From Psychrobacter glacincola (GTDB lineage: Bacteria > Pseudomonadota > Gammaproteobacteria > Pseudomonadales > Moraxellaceae), in the NCBI RefSeq assembly GCF_904846075.1, contig NZ_CAJGZH010000003.1:579870-643869 (forward strand): a stretch of 64,000 bases of DNA, in the 5' to 3' direction. A program made the translations under genes and the position numbers. Of this stretch, positions 49,783 to 59,415 are shown one piece after another (the first letter of the stretch is position 1; the number at the start of each line of letters is the position of its first letter). The notes below the pieces were generated by a model. It was not told the DNA's origin, searched no databases, and saw only the letters and a program-made list of their open reading frames with translations.

Positions 49783-49809
49783 AAAAAAAGCCCCTAAGGG
49801 CTTTTTTAT
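49783..49809. terminator. Bidirectional terminator after the rbgA fragment
   Basis: AAAAAAGCCC, short loop, GGGCTTTTTT. It serves the plus-strand fragment/KAP side and the minus-strand GlcG/HbpS-like gene. Confidence 0.85.
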
Positions 49810-49839
49810 GTCTACTGCTAACGATATCTAAGTCATCAA

Positions 49840-50355
49840 CTACTTCTGTTTAGGCATGACTTTTTCGATAGCTTTCAACGCACAAGCTTCATCTTGTACT
49901 GCACCGCCTGCGCCGCCCGCTGCAATAGCGCCAATCACATCATTGCCAAACTTTAACGGCACACCACCGCCAATCAGCAGTAAATCATTTACCGTATTCA
50001 AGTTATTTGAGTCTGGATTAGCGCGAGCATTATCCGCCAACGTACGTGAAGGCGTTTTGGTAGATAATGCCGTAAATGCCTTACGAACAGCAGCATCAGT
50101 ATTGTGCGGACCAACGTTATCATCACGCTGTAGCGCGATTAAATTACCAGCACGATCAACAACCGCAACAACGGCAGATTTGCCCTCTGCGTGACAGGCT
50201 GCCATGGTGGCATCGATCAATTCATTGGCCAACTCTAAAGAAACATTGGGCTGTTGTAATACTAGATTTGGTTTGGCGGCCAAAACGTTGGCTGAACAGC
50301 CAATGACTGCTAGCGCCAATATTGCTTTAGATAAGTAGTTCGACATTAACTTCAT
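49840..50355 (-). CDS. Secreted GlcG/HbpS-family protein
   Basis: A 171-residue protein with a signal peptide (about 1-26, cleavage near VLAAKP) and the GlcG/HbpS domain (PF03928) after it. Conserved elements are VVAVVDRAGNLIALQRDD, the Gly-rich LLLIGGGVPLKFGNDVIGAIAAGGA and the acidic QDEACALKAIE. Members include the haem-binding HbpS and many periplasmic proteins of unknown ligand. AGGA about 8 bases before the first ATG supports that start; the Met at codon 4 is an alternative. No operon partner is present. Confidence 0.9.
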   Translation of the reverse strand: MKLMSNYLSKAILALAVIGCSANVLAAKPNLVLQQPNVSLELANELIDATMAACHAEGKSAVVAVVDRAGNLIALQRDDNVGPHNTDAAVRKAFTALSTKTPSRTLADNARANPDSNNLNTVNDLLLIGGGVPLKFGNDVIGAIAAGGAGGAVQDEACALKAIEKVMPKQK

Positions 50356-50728
50356 AAAGAGTCCTAAATATTACTCATACATGTGAGCGTTTGTTTGAAA
50401 TGATGCTTGGTGAGCTTTAATAAGCGTATTTGATGAAACCAGACAATGAGTTATCGTTAACTCAAAGGTGCTCTTGCGACCCTAGCGAGAATAAGAGTCA
50501 TAATCTTGCAAAAAGCACAACAATGATAAGTTAATTTTTCTACAAAATTCACTTAATTTTGTAAGATTTACTTTATAAATTTGCAACTCTACATTAAGTT
50601 TTCTGTTACATACTCTGTTTTTTAACACTCATACTCAAAAGACGCTTACATCGTGGTAATCTCAAACATCGCACGACAGCGATATCAACTCACTTCTCTC
50701 AAAAATCGGTTATAATTCATACACTAAT
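50356..50728. other. Divergent promoter region of the HbpS-like gene and mutY
   Basis: This 373-base gap has no gene. A consensus -10 element TATAAT at 50711-50716 is only 12 bases before the mutY start; a matching -35 is not clear. The rest is AT-rich and unremarkable. Confidence 0.5.
50711..50716 (+). promoter_or_regulatory. Putative -10 element of mutY
   Basis: TATAAT ends 12 bases before the ATG, so a transcript would have a 5' leader of only about five bases and no Shine-Dalgarno. This is a sequence inference; no -35 of good quality was found. Confidence 0.4.
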
Positions 50729-52015
50729 ATGCCAAAAATTGATGATATGACTCAGCTTACCCCCACTGCAAACCTCACAACGATAGAAAATACTTTTACT
50801 CAATACTCTACTTCTCTCGATTCGTTCGCCCCGCGCCTACTCGATTGGTTCGCCGAAAACGGTCGCCATGACCTACCTTGGCAACAGCACCAAACCGACG
50901 CGCCCAATCCTTATATCGTCTGGCTATCCGAAGTCATGCTCCAGCAGACGCAAGTAACGACAGTGCTGCCCTACTTTGCCCGTTTTATGGCATCCTTTCC
51001 GACCGTGCAAAATTTAGCCGCAGCAGAATGGGATACGGTTGCGGAGCATTGGGCGGGGCTTGGCTACTATGCGCGTGCGCGTAATTTGCATAAAGGCGCG
51101 AAACAACTGGTCGAAGTCATTGATGAGACGGGCGACTTTCCGCAGACGCTAGCAGGGTGGGAAGCCATATCTGGCGTCGGGCCATCGACTGCTGGCGCGA
51201 TTATGGCGATGGGTTTACATCGTTATGGCGTCATTTGTGATGGCAATGTCAAACGTGTCTTGACGCGTTGGGCAGCGATTGACGGTGATATTACCAAGTC
51301 TGCCACCACCAAAGAGCTATGGGCATTGGCAGAGCGTTTAACGCCTGTCGATGACTCAGGATTGTTCGCACAAGCGATGATGGATATGGGCGCGACGTTA
51401 TGCACGCGTAGCAAACCTGCCTGCCTATTATGTCCCCTTCAAAAAGACTGCTTGGCACATGCTGAGGGGCGCGAAACGGATTATCCAGTCAAGGCAAAAA
51501 AGCAGCCCAAACCCAGCAAGTTTAGCAATGCGTTATTGATTGAAGATATTGATGGCAAAATACTGTGGCTACAACGCCCTGACAATGGCATTTGGGGCGG
51601 ACTATGGAGTGTACCTTTACAGTTTGTTGAAAAAACCGCAGGCAAAATGAATACTAAAACTGCCGCAGAAAAAACGACTGAAATTGACGATACATCATTA
51701 AAAGTGACCAGTAATGAAAAAGTATACGAAGCAGAATTTACCACTGCCGAGCAAATTATCAATGAATGGTTAGATAAGCATAAATTGACAGCAAAAGCAG
51801 TCAGTAAAACTTTATTAGACGATGCTCCTATTAAACATTCACTGACCCATTTTCATTGGTATCTAACACCGCAATCATTCACTTTAAATGCTAAGCAAGT
51901 GGCTGAAATAACCGAAGCCTTACAGGCAGCACAAATTAATATTAATTGGCTAAATGCTGTTGATGCTCAGGCAACGCTTGGATTGCCACGAGCAATGGTT
52001 AAGATTTTAGAATAA
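50729..52015 (+). CDS. mutY: A/G-specific adenine glycosylase
   Basis: A 428-residue DNA repair enzyme that removes adenine mispaired with 8-oxoguanine. The catalytic Glu68 lies in WLSEVMLQQTQV, the helix-hairpin-helix is ISGVGPSTAGAIMA (147-160), the catalytic Asp171 is in VICDGNV, and the iron-sulphur cysteines are 225, 232, 235 and 241 (C-x6-C-x2-C-x5-C). A C-terminal NUDIX-like domain for 8-oxoG recognition follows (about 260-428), with an inserted Lys/Thr-rich stretch near 310-340. The start lacks a Shine-Dalgarno; a second Met is at codon 7. Confidence 0.96.
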   Translation: MPKIDDMTQLTPTANLTTIENTFTQYSTSLDSFAPRLLDWFAENGRHDLPWQQHQTDAPNPYIVWLSEVMLQQTQVTTVLPYFARFMASFPTVQNLAAAEWDTVAEHWAGLGYYARARNLHKGAKQLVEVIDETGDFPQTLAGWEAISGVGPSTAGAIMAMGLHRYGVICDGNVKRVLTRWAAIDGDITKSATTKELWALAERLTPVDDSGLFAQAMMDMGATLCTRSKPACLLCPLQKDCLAHAEGRETDYPVKAKKQPKPSKFSNALLIEDIDGKILWLQRPDNGIWGGLWSVPLQFVEKTAGKMNTKTAAEKTTEIDDTSLKVTSNEKVYEAEFTTAEQIINEWLDKHKLTAKAVSKTLLDDAPIKHSLTHFHWYLTPQSFTLNAKQVAEITEALQAAQININWLNAVDAQATLGLPRAMVKILE

Positions 52016-52051
52016 AAAAAGCGACTCAGAACAATTCTCAGTCGCTTTTTA
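52014..52051. terminator. Bidirectional terminator between mutY and tesB
   Basis: AAAAGCGACT, loop, AGTCGCTTTTT. A and T tracts on both sides of a GC-rich stem serve the two convergent genes. Confidence 0.9.
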
Positions 52052-52080
52052 TTCAACGTTATTTACAAACACAGTTAGCG

Positions 52081-52983
52081 CTAAGACTTTGGCACACGCA
52101 AACGCATCAGGCCTTCTTGTTGTACCGTAGCAACCAGCTTACCGTCTTGCCAAAACTGCCCATGGTTTAAGCCTTTGGCATTAGACGTGGTATCACTCCA
52201 CATGTCGTATAGCATCCAACCGTTTAGATCAAAATTACGATGGAAATGCATCGAGTGGTCAATACTAGCCGCTTGCAAGCCGCTGGTCATAAAGCTAACA
52301 CCATGTGACATCAGCCCTGTACCAACCAGATAAAAATCGGACGAAAATGCCAATAGCGCTTGTTGAATCGCAACAGGTTGATTGCCCAATTCGCGGATAC
52401 GCAACCAGTTCGCCTGCTTCGGTTTCATTGGCTCTGGATGAATCGGATCACGCGGTTTAACTGGTTTAATTTCGACATGGCGACGCCGCATAAAGCGAGC
52501 TTTGAGTGCGTCTGGAACTTTACCAACATACTCTTCTTTTAAATCTTGCTCAGCCAGTAAATCCTCTGGTGGCGGATAGACAGGCATATCCTCTTGATAC
52601 TCTAAACCCTCTTCCATCGGCGAAAACGAGGCTATCATTGAAAATATGACTTGCTCAACAGGCGCTTTACCACGCACCTCTTTATACTGAATCGCCGTCA
52701 CTTCACGCGCAGACAGACTACGACCGTCACGCAAGCGCCGTACCTGATAAATCACTGGCTGCGTGATATCACCACCGCGCAAAAAATAGCCGTGCAGTGA
52801 ATGACAGGGTTTGTCTTTATCCAGTGTATGCGCCGCCGCCATGATGGCTTGGGCGAGCACTTGTCCACCAAAAATACGACTGCCAACATAGTCATGGCTC
52901 TTACCCTCAAAGACATCGGGGGTCACTTCAATAAGCGCTACAGTAGCTAGCAGCTCATCAATCAATTGCGAATAATCGGACAT
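52081..52983 (-). CDS. tesB: Acyl-CoA thioesterase II
   Basis: The start at 52983 (MSDYSQLIDELL) has AAGGAAA upstream and matches the usual N-terminus; an in-frame ATG 18 codons earlier is rejected. The resulting 300-residue double-hotdog thioesterase hydrolyses acyl-CoA to free acid and CoA. Family blocks are HDYVGSRIFGGQVLAQAIMAA near the N-terminus, HSLHGYFLRGGD, and in the second hotdog ASIDHSMHFHRNFDLNGWMLYDM with the catalytic Asp region, ending with VATVQQEGLMR. Cytosolic. Confidence 0.95.
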   Translation of the reverse strand: MSDYSQLIDELLATVALIEVTPDVFEGKSHDYVGSRIFGGQVLAQAIMAAAHTLDKDKPCHSLHGYFLRGGDITQPVIYQVRRLRDGRSLSAREVTAIQYKEVRGKAPVEQVIFSMIASFSPMEEGLEYQEDMPVYPPPEDLLAEQDLKEEYVGKVPDALKARFMRRRHVEIKPVKPRDPIHPEPMKPKQANWLRIRELGNQPVAIQQALLAFSSDFYLVGTGLMSHGVSFMTSGLQAASIDHSMHFHRNFDLNGWMLYDMWSDTTSNAKGLNHGQFWQDGKLVATVQQEGLMRLRVPKS

Positions 52984-53479
52984 GACGATAGGTTTCCTTA
53001 TTTTTATCAAAAACGCTAAGCATCTGAAAATACGCACCCAACGATATCAATATCATATCGCGAAAGACAAAAGACACTTTGCATTTGAATGTAAAATAAT
53101 ATGAAATCACTTGCTAAAAATGCACAAGAGAGATTTAACACGAAAATTTTAGCGCAAAAAACACGGTCATAGCAGCGCTATCACCAGCATTTATTATATA
53201 GTTGTTTCAGCTTAAAAGAAGTACAAAGCAATCGAGTACAAAGGTATATGTGATACTTCACACGAGACGCGGTTACCCTTTTATAACAAACGGGCTATAA
53301 ATCGAAAAGATAAACATCTTACCCAATATCGATGGCTTTGACTAGAGAGCGACGCTCACTTGGCAATATCATGTTGATATTTTTGCTTAACATGCCTTAG
53401 GGCGCGTCCTAATATAAACGATATTAATCATAAAAAAACGAGATGCTATTAAACATCTCGTTCTTTTGATCATTTACAT
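52984..53479. other. Non-coding stretch between tesB and rapA with a solo palindrome
   Basis: About 496 bases with no gene. Near its left end it holds the tesB upstream region. At 53397-53412 there is a 16-base near-palindrome TTAGGGCGCGTCCTAA whose half-sites resemble the tips of the element at 5036-5209. At 53432-53467 it has the rapA terminator. Confidence 0.5.
53432..53467 (-). terminator. Terminator of rapA
   Basis: AACGAGATG, loop of 8, CATCTCGTT. On the minus strand it is followed by seven T residues. Confidence 0.88.
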
Positions 53480-56368
53480 TTATGGCTTCACTGCCACTAA
53501 CACACGGATGGAGTCTGGGACTAATAACAGACTACCTAGTGCTTGCTCACCTTGGGCTTTTAGCTGCTCCAAGCGCTCAATCTCGGCAGGACGTACGTTA
53601 GGATTAATCGTTTGTAGATGCTTTAGACGTTTGATTTCACGTGACCACTGCTGGCTAAAACGGGCACTGGCTTGTTCGCCAATCTCAGCAAGCTGCTGAC
53701 GGGCAATCTCTTCCGCTTCATAATAACGCTGCTCAATCACATCACCGCGTACTTTAATGACTTGGCGAGCACGGTTTTTATCCAGACGCTCAATATGCGG
53801 CATAATCATCTCCGCACTGATACGCGAGGACAAATCACTGCCTTGCTCACTGATAAACACGCGGATATTTTGCGTGGTCAGCGTCGCGGGTAAATTGAGC
53901 AACCTTGGCGCAATGGCTTCAACGCGGAAATTCACTTCGAGCAGTACCATACCTTGTGGTACAGCAGAACTTTTTAGCATCGCCACCGTGGTATTACCAA
54001 AGGTGCTGGTACTCGCCAACTCATAAATCGCGCGCATCAATGGATGCTCATGAGTGATAAATTCGATATCTTCACGCTGTAGTGCTTGCTCACGCTCGAA
54101 TGTCAACGTCATACCGTCTTCGTCACCGAGTGGCAGACCATCGATATAATCACTAATTTCAGTGCTATCAATCGGAGCAATCACCCACGAGCCATCGCGC
54201 TGGATATTGTGATCGATATTGGCTGAGGCAAAAAAGCGCTCAATAAACTGCGGCAATAGATTATGACCATCAAAATCGCGCATGGCGTCAGCGATACGTT
54301 TGGCAACACGTGGGCGACACGAGTTGTATTCTAATAGGCGATCACGACCCGCTTGTAGCTGTGCCTCTAACCCCAATCGCGTCTGCTTCGCGTCTTCGAT
54401 GATGTCTTGTAGTATCGCACGGTTCTCGTCAGTATCCGCGCCTTCAAGCATGGGCTTTAGCTCTTGGATATACTGCTCTTGCACGCTCTGCGCTGTTGGA
54501 GAGATTTGATTAAACATATTCAGCGCGTCGTGATACCATTTATACAGACGCTCTTGCGCCGTGCCCTGTACATAAGGCACATGGAGCATAATTTGCTGCG
54601 TTTGTCCGATACGATCTAGGCGACCAATACGCTGCTCTAAGGTATCAGGATTGGCTGGCAAATCCCACAATATCAGCTGGCTGGCAAACTGGAAGTTACG
54701 ACCTTCCGAACCAATCTCCGAGCACAACAATATCTGCGCGCCTTCGCTATCAGCAAAGAACGCCGCTGCTTGGTCACGCTCAAGCAAGGTCATCTGCTCG
54801 GTAAAGATAGCCGTTTTAATACCAGCATGTAAGCGTAATACCGCCTCTAAGCTCTCAACCGTCGCGCCACTACGGGCAATCAACAGCACTTTTTTGTGCT
54901 TAAGCTCGCCGCGCAAAATATCAATCAACCAAGGTACACGTGGGTCATCTTCTAGCCAGCCACCATCAGGTTGGTTTTCTTCGCCCCATAGCTGCTCACG
55001 CAATTTACCATTGGTTTGATAGCTGTCTTTCCATGCGGCAGGTAATGCCAATGGATACGGCTGGCTGCTACGACCATAGAACCCTTTCACACTTTCACGG
55101 GTATTACGGAATAGAATACGACCTGTACCATGACGATCTAATAGCTCGTTGAGCGCATAAGTACGCAATTTTTCGTCATCATTAATCGTTGCCAACTCAT
55201 CAAGACTGATGTCTAACAAGCTGCTTAAAGCGGCAATTTGACTGTCGCTTAATGGCTTATCTTCTATCAATACACCAGCAACGGCAGCCGTTTCAGCAAA
55301 GGCTTCTTGACCATTGATAAACTCATCCAAATCATCAAAACGATCTGGATCGAGCAAACGCAAACGAGCAAAGTGACTTTGTGCCCCAAGCTGCTCTGGC
55401 GTTGCTGTCAATAGCATGACCCCTGGCGTTTCTTCAGCAAAATCAGCAATCAAGTCATATTTATCATTGCCGCCTTGCGCCTCATCCCAATGCAGGTGAT
55501 GCGCCTCATCAACCACCAATAAATCAAACCCTGCATCCATCGCTTGGTCGTACAAATCAGGGTGGTCAAGGAGTAAATCCATACCCGCAATGATACATTG
55601 CTCAGTGGCAAAGACGTTTTGCTCAGGATCGTGTTCTTTAATGGCTGCTGCACGTACCAAATCAAATAAGGCAAAATTTAGATTAAAACGACGACGCAGC
55701 TCAATCATCCACTGATATTGCAGACTGTCTGGTACCAGAATGAGTACACGCTCAGCTTTGCCTGTTAACAGCTGTTGATGAATAATCAAACCTGCTTCGA
55801 TGGTTTTGCCCAAACCAACTTCGTCAGCAAGCAAAACACGCGGCGCGATACGTTTGCCAACTTCATGAGCGATATAGAGCTGATGCTCAATGATATCGAC
55901 ACGCGCACCCATCAAGCCTTTAAGCGGATGACCCGCTAGCGCCGACTGCATACGCAAGATATCTTGACGCAGCTCATACCAATCACCACGCTCAATCCGA
56001 CCAGCCAGCAGACGCTCAAGCGGCTTAGCCAAGGTGATATTGGCAGCAAGACGGGTTTCCATAATGCCTCGTTCATGCTCATCGACACTGTATTTGAGTA
56101 CACCCATCACTTCTTCGACCGCGGTTACGGTATAGCTCTTACCCGCTTGATCAGAAATACTATCGCCGACTTTAAACACCACGCGTGATAATGGCGCGGA
56201 GTTTTTGGCGTAGACGCGCGTCTCTTCACTTTGTGGAAATAGAATGTGCACACATCGGTCATCTACATCGATGACCACACCCAAGCCCAGCTCGGACTCC
56301 GTATCAGATAAATAACGTTGACCAACGGCAAATTCAGTATTGTGCAATGAAGCGATAGAGATAGTCAT
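53480..56368 (-). CDS. rapA: RNA polymerase-associated ATPase RapA
   Basis: A 962-residue SWI2/SNF2-type ATPase, close to the 968 residues of Escherichia coli RapA, which recycles RNA polymerase after termination. An N-terminal Tudor-like region (about 1-110) comes first. The ATPase core has Walker A DEVGLGKTIEAG (182-193), DEAHHL, and the helicase C-lobe motif SEGRNFQFASQLILWDLPANPDTLEQRIGRLDRIGQ (in part: QRIGRLDRIGQ). The C-terminal part (about 650-962) contains VLLEVNFRVEAIAPRLL. Monocistronic. Confidence 0.97.
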   Translation of the reverse strand: MTISIASLHNTEFAVGQRYLSDTESELGLGVVIDVDDRCVHILFPQSEETRVYAKNSAPLSRVVFKVGDSISDQAGKSYTVTAVEEVMGVLKYSVDEHERGIMETRLAANITLAKPLERLLAGRIERGDWYELRQDILRMQSALAGHPLKGLMGARVDIIEHQLYIAHEVGKRIAPRVLLADEVGLGKTIEAGLIIHQQLLTGKAERVLILVPDSLQYQWMIELRRRFNLNFALFDLVRAAAIKEHDPEQNVFATEQCIIAGMDLLLDHPDLYDQAMDAGFDLLVVDEAHHLHWDEAQGGNDKYDLIADFAEETPGVMLLTATPEQLGAQSHFARLRLLDPDRFDDLDEFINGQEAFAETAAVAGVLIEDKPLSDSQIAALSSLLDISLDELATINDDEKLRTYALNELLDRHGTGRILFRNTRESVKGFYGRSSQPYPLALPAAWKDSYQTNGKLREQLWGEENQPDGGWLEDDPRVPWLIDILRGELKHKKVLLIARSGATVESLEAVLRLHAGIKTAIFTEQMTLLERDQAAAFFADSEGAQILLCSEIGSEGRNFQFASQLILWDLPANPDTLEQRIGRLDRIGQTQQIMLHVPYVQGTAQERLYKWYHDALNMFNQISPTAQSVQEQYIQELKPMLEGADTDENRAILQDIIEDAKQTRLGLEAQLQAGRDRLLEYNSCRPRVAKRIADAMRDFDGHNLLPQFIERFFASANIDHNIQRDGSWVIAPIDSTEISDYIDGLPLGDEDGMTLTFEREQALQREDIEFITHEHPLMRAIYELASTSTFGNTTVAMLKSSAVPQGMVLLEVNFRVEAIAPRLLNLPATLTTQNIRVFISEQGSDLSSRISAEMIMPHIERLDKNRARQVIKVRGDVIEQRYYEAEEIARQQLAEIGEQASARFSQQWSREIKRLKHLQTINPNVRPAEIERLEQLKAQGEQALGSLLLVPDSIRVLVAVKP

Positions 56369-57023
56369 AGGGCGATGTCTTTTGTACTCAGATAATAGGA
56401 AAAAATAGATAGCTCATAATGAGATTTGCTAGCGTGAATCACTAGCGCGATGTCATTACTTAATAGTCTGAGAGGTCACCGGCCATACCGGCAGCGTCAG
56501 CTCATTAGCTAGGTCGCAAGATAAAGCCGACCATTATATAACGTTAGCAGCTAGATGAGTGCGCTAAGTTGACTTTTCAAGAGCAGATTATTGCAAGATT
56601 ATATCAACGCCAAGCATAAGTTGGTCATATAAAACAATAAGATAACGACTCGCAAGTAAAGAAAAAATATTGTCATTATAAAATTGATTCTGTATTGTTA
56701 AGAAATGCAATAGAACATTTCTTCTTTCTTACCTGAATTATTCAAACGCACGTCTACCCATACTCTTTTGCCGCCTAGTATTCATGATTGATTATCCTTA
56801 AGGATTTATGGGCATAGCATGGCCTTTCATAGTCCTTTAAGTTATAAGAATATCAATAGTTAAGTCTGTTAAGTTATAAAAGTAAAGTTATAGTTTTAAT
56901 TTTTTGCCATTATGTACAGACCATTTTAATTAAGATTACGCATTACCACCTGATTGATTGCCACCAATACCTAGCATTGGCACTCTTCTTCGTGGTCACT
57001 ATTATCCAAGGACTATCACCATC
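56369..57023. other. Intergenic region upstream of the histidine kinase gene
   Basis: About 655 bases between divergent rapA and the kinase gene with no recognisable gene or repeat. It must contain both promoters. The right half (56640-56940) is markedly AT-rich. Confidence 0.5.
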
Positions 57024-59336
57024 ATGAGTGCCTCCAAAAAAGTTGGCTTTTTTAATCAAGTCAGTACCCAAGTAACCACTATTTTATTTATTGCTTTTGC
57101 GGTCGTACTGGCGGTCGTCGTTTATGTTGTTGATAAAGAGGGCTATGAGAAAATCCGCCTTGAATCTGCAAAATTGGTGGCTGAACGTGGCAATACCGCG
57201 GTAAATAGTATTTCAGCCGATATCAATCGGGTGATGCGTAGTGCCTTACTACTACAGCAAAGCGCGCAAACCTTGCCCACAGAAGAGGCGATTTTACAAA
57301 CCAGTACTGCTAATGCCTTTGATAAGCGTGATTATAGCCTGTTAGGTAGTGGTGGTATTTGGCCTGAAAAAGGCGCACTTGGGGCAAATACCGCGACCCA
57401 TCCATTTTTGATGGTGCGCCAAAACGGCGATTATCAAGCGGTGTTAAGCGATCCAAATCCTACCAACCCTTATTATCAAGAAGATTGGTTTAGTGTCTTA
57501 AAACTGCTCAAACCTGAGAGCTGTATTTGGAACCATGTGCGCGCCAGCCAAACCAAAGGCGAGCTGGCGATGAGCTGCGGCGTGGCAATCGAGCGTGACA
57601 ATCAGTTTTGGGGTGCCAGTACGGTTAACTTTACGCTGAATCAGCTACAAGAGAACATCGTCAAGTTAAGCGAAAGCTCAGGCTCAGGCTACATTCTACT
57701 CTTGGATAATAGTGACAAGGTGATCGCCTCCTCTAACCCTGAACGCTTAAGCTATATTGATGAGAAAACGGGTACGCCGCTTGATATCAAACAAGTCATC
57801 AACTCAGACCCTGCTTGGCAACCCGTGCTTGATTTCTTAGATGTCCAACGTAATGAGATCATCGAACAAGTCGCCGCTAGCGTCTCACCACAAGTTCAGC
57901 AGGTACTGACCACACTTGATAAAGCTGAGACTGGTACGGCAAAGGGTTATTATTTGGTGAACTACGCCGCTTACCTAAATAATGGCGAAAATAAGCAAAA
58001 CGCCATGGACAGCCGCTTATTACAGAGCTTTGAGTTGGCAAAAGACAGTTACTACAACGGCAGTCAAGCCTATGTCTTTGAGATTCCTGAGACTTATTGG
58101 AAGCTGATCGTTGTCCAACCTGATGCTGAAATTAACGCCATTGCCGATAATCTCAGCGAAAACTTGGTTAACTGGATTGCATTAGCACTATTGATTACGG
58201 CTGGCGTCATTTACTTCATGCTAACTTTCTTAGCATTCAAACCCTTGAAAGAAACCACTGATAAAATCTCTGAAGCAGAAAACTTAATTAATAATAAGCA
58301 ATACAATAAGCTGAGCGAGGTTAAATTCGCAGAAGGTCGCAACGAAATTGGACTGGTGAATGGCTCTATTAATGACCTACTAGACCGAATCCAGTCTAAC
58401 GAAGGTAAGCTTGCCAACATTAACCAACAGCTAGAGATTAAAGTCGAAGAACGTACCGCTGAGCTGCAAGAAACGCTAAAAGAGCTGAAAAACTCGCAGT
58501 TGCAATTGATTCGTTCAGAAAAAATGGCAACATTGGGACAAATGGTGGCAGGCGTTGCTCATGAAGTGAACACACCTTTATCATACGTGCAAAATAACCT
58601 TGAAATTATTGGTCAGTTAACTGAGCAATACGAAGAGCTGATTGAATTGGTACAAGGATTAAAAAGCGTTAAAACTGATGCGGCGACTGATGGCAAAATT
58701 GACAAGCTACTAGCGGATATTATCCGTGCTTCTGATGAAATCCAAGAAGATGACCTGTCAGCTGAATTAAAAGAGCTGATTAAAGATTCGTTATTTGGCG
58801 TCGAGCAAATCACTGAGATGGTACTAAATCTACGCAACTTTGCCCGTCTTGATGAGTCAAAAGTGAAAACCATCGATGTGCGCGAATGTATCGAAGCCTC
58901 GCTTAAAATCGCTGGCAACTCTATCAGACATCAAGAGATTGTGACTGATTTTGCGCCCACGCCTGAAGTGAAATGCTCACCGTCGCAAATCAACCAAGTC
59001 TTGGTCAATCTACTGAACAATGCCGCGCAAGCCATGGGAGAAAAACCTGATGGCAAAATCGAAGTGCGCACCCGTGCCGATGATCACCATGTTTATATTG
59101 ATGTCATCGACAACGGTAAAGGTATGAGTCCAGAAGTTCTCAATCAAATCTTTGAGCCGTTCTTTACGACCAAAGGCGCAGGCGAAGGCACTGGTCTTGG
59201 TATGGCAATCAGCCAGCAAATTATGGAGCAACATAATGGCGATATCAAAGTCGTATCGACCGAAGGCGTTGGCACCACCTTTACGTTAATACTGCCGATT
59301 AATAATAACTTAACAGAGCAAAACCTAGTCGCGTAA
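57024..59336 (+). CDS. Membrane sensor histidine kinase
   Basis: The ATG at 57024 has AAGGA 11 bases upstream; a TTG at 56958 is rejected. The 770-residue kinase has TM1 (about 17-36), a large periplasmic sensor domain (about 40-380, Cache-like), TM2 (381-405), a HAMP-like segment, a coiled coil ending LQLIRSEKMATLGQMV, and the phospho-acceptor His513 in GVAHEVNTPLSY. The ATPase domain follows with N-box NQVLVNLLNNAAQAM, G1 DNGKGM and FEPFFTTK/GTGLGMAIS. The GVAHEVNTPL form is typical of HK4-type kinases. It is paired with the receiver gene 79 bases downstream. Confidence 0.93.
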   Translation: MSASKKVGFFNQVSTQVTTILFIAFAVVLAVVVYVVDKEGYEKIRLESAKLVAERGNTAVNSISADINRVMRSALLLQQSAQTLPTEEAILQTSTANAFDKRDYSLLGSGGIWPEKGALGANTATHPFLMVRQNGDYQAVLSDPNPTNPYYQEDWFSVLKLLKPESCIWNHVRASQTKGELAMSCGVAIERDNQFWGASTVNFTLNQLQENIVKLSESSGSGYILLLDNSDKVIASSNPERLSYIDEKTGTPLDIKQVINSDPAWQPVLDFLDVQRNEIIEQVAASVSPQVQQVLTTLDKAETGTAKGYYLVNYAAYLNNGENKQNAMDSRLLQSFELAKDSYYNGSQAYVFEIPETYWKLIVVQPDAEINAIADNLSENLVNWIALALLITAGVIYFMLTFLAFKPLKETTDKISEAENLINNKQYNKLSEVKFAEGRNEIGLVNGSINDLLDRIQSNEGKLANINQQLEIKVEERTAELQETLKELKNSQLQLIRSEKMATLGQMVAGVAHEVNTPLSYVQNNLEIIGQLTEQYEELIELVQGLKSVKTDAATDGKIDKLLADIIRASDEIQEDDLSAELKELIKDSLFGVEQITEMVLNLRNFARLDESKVKTIDVRECIEASLKIAGNSIRHQEIVTDFAPTPEVKCSPSQINQVLVNLLNNAAQAMGEKPDGKIEVRTRADDHHVYIDVIDNGKGMSPEVLNQIFEPFFTTKGAGEGTGLGMAISQQIMEQHNGDIKVVSTEGVGTTFTLILPINNNLTEQNLVA

Positions 59337-59415
59337 GCGCTGGGTCAGCTGCCCTGTTACGTAGAACATATTTAGATATTTAACGACTATTATTCATCAT
59401 CATAAGGATATCATC

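Noticed and set aside
43435..49839. Prophage or integrative conjugative element
   Set aside because: No integrase, terminase, capsid, relaxase or replication gene is present. Only isolated accessory genes are seen.
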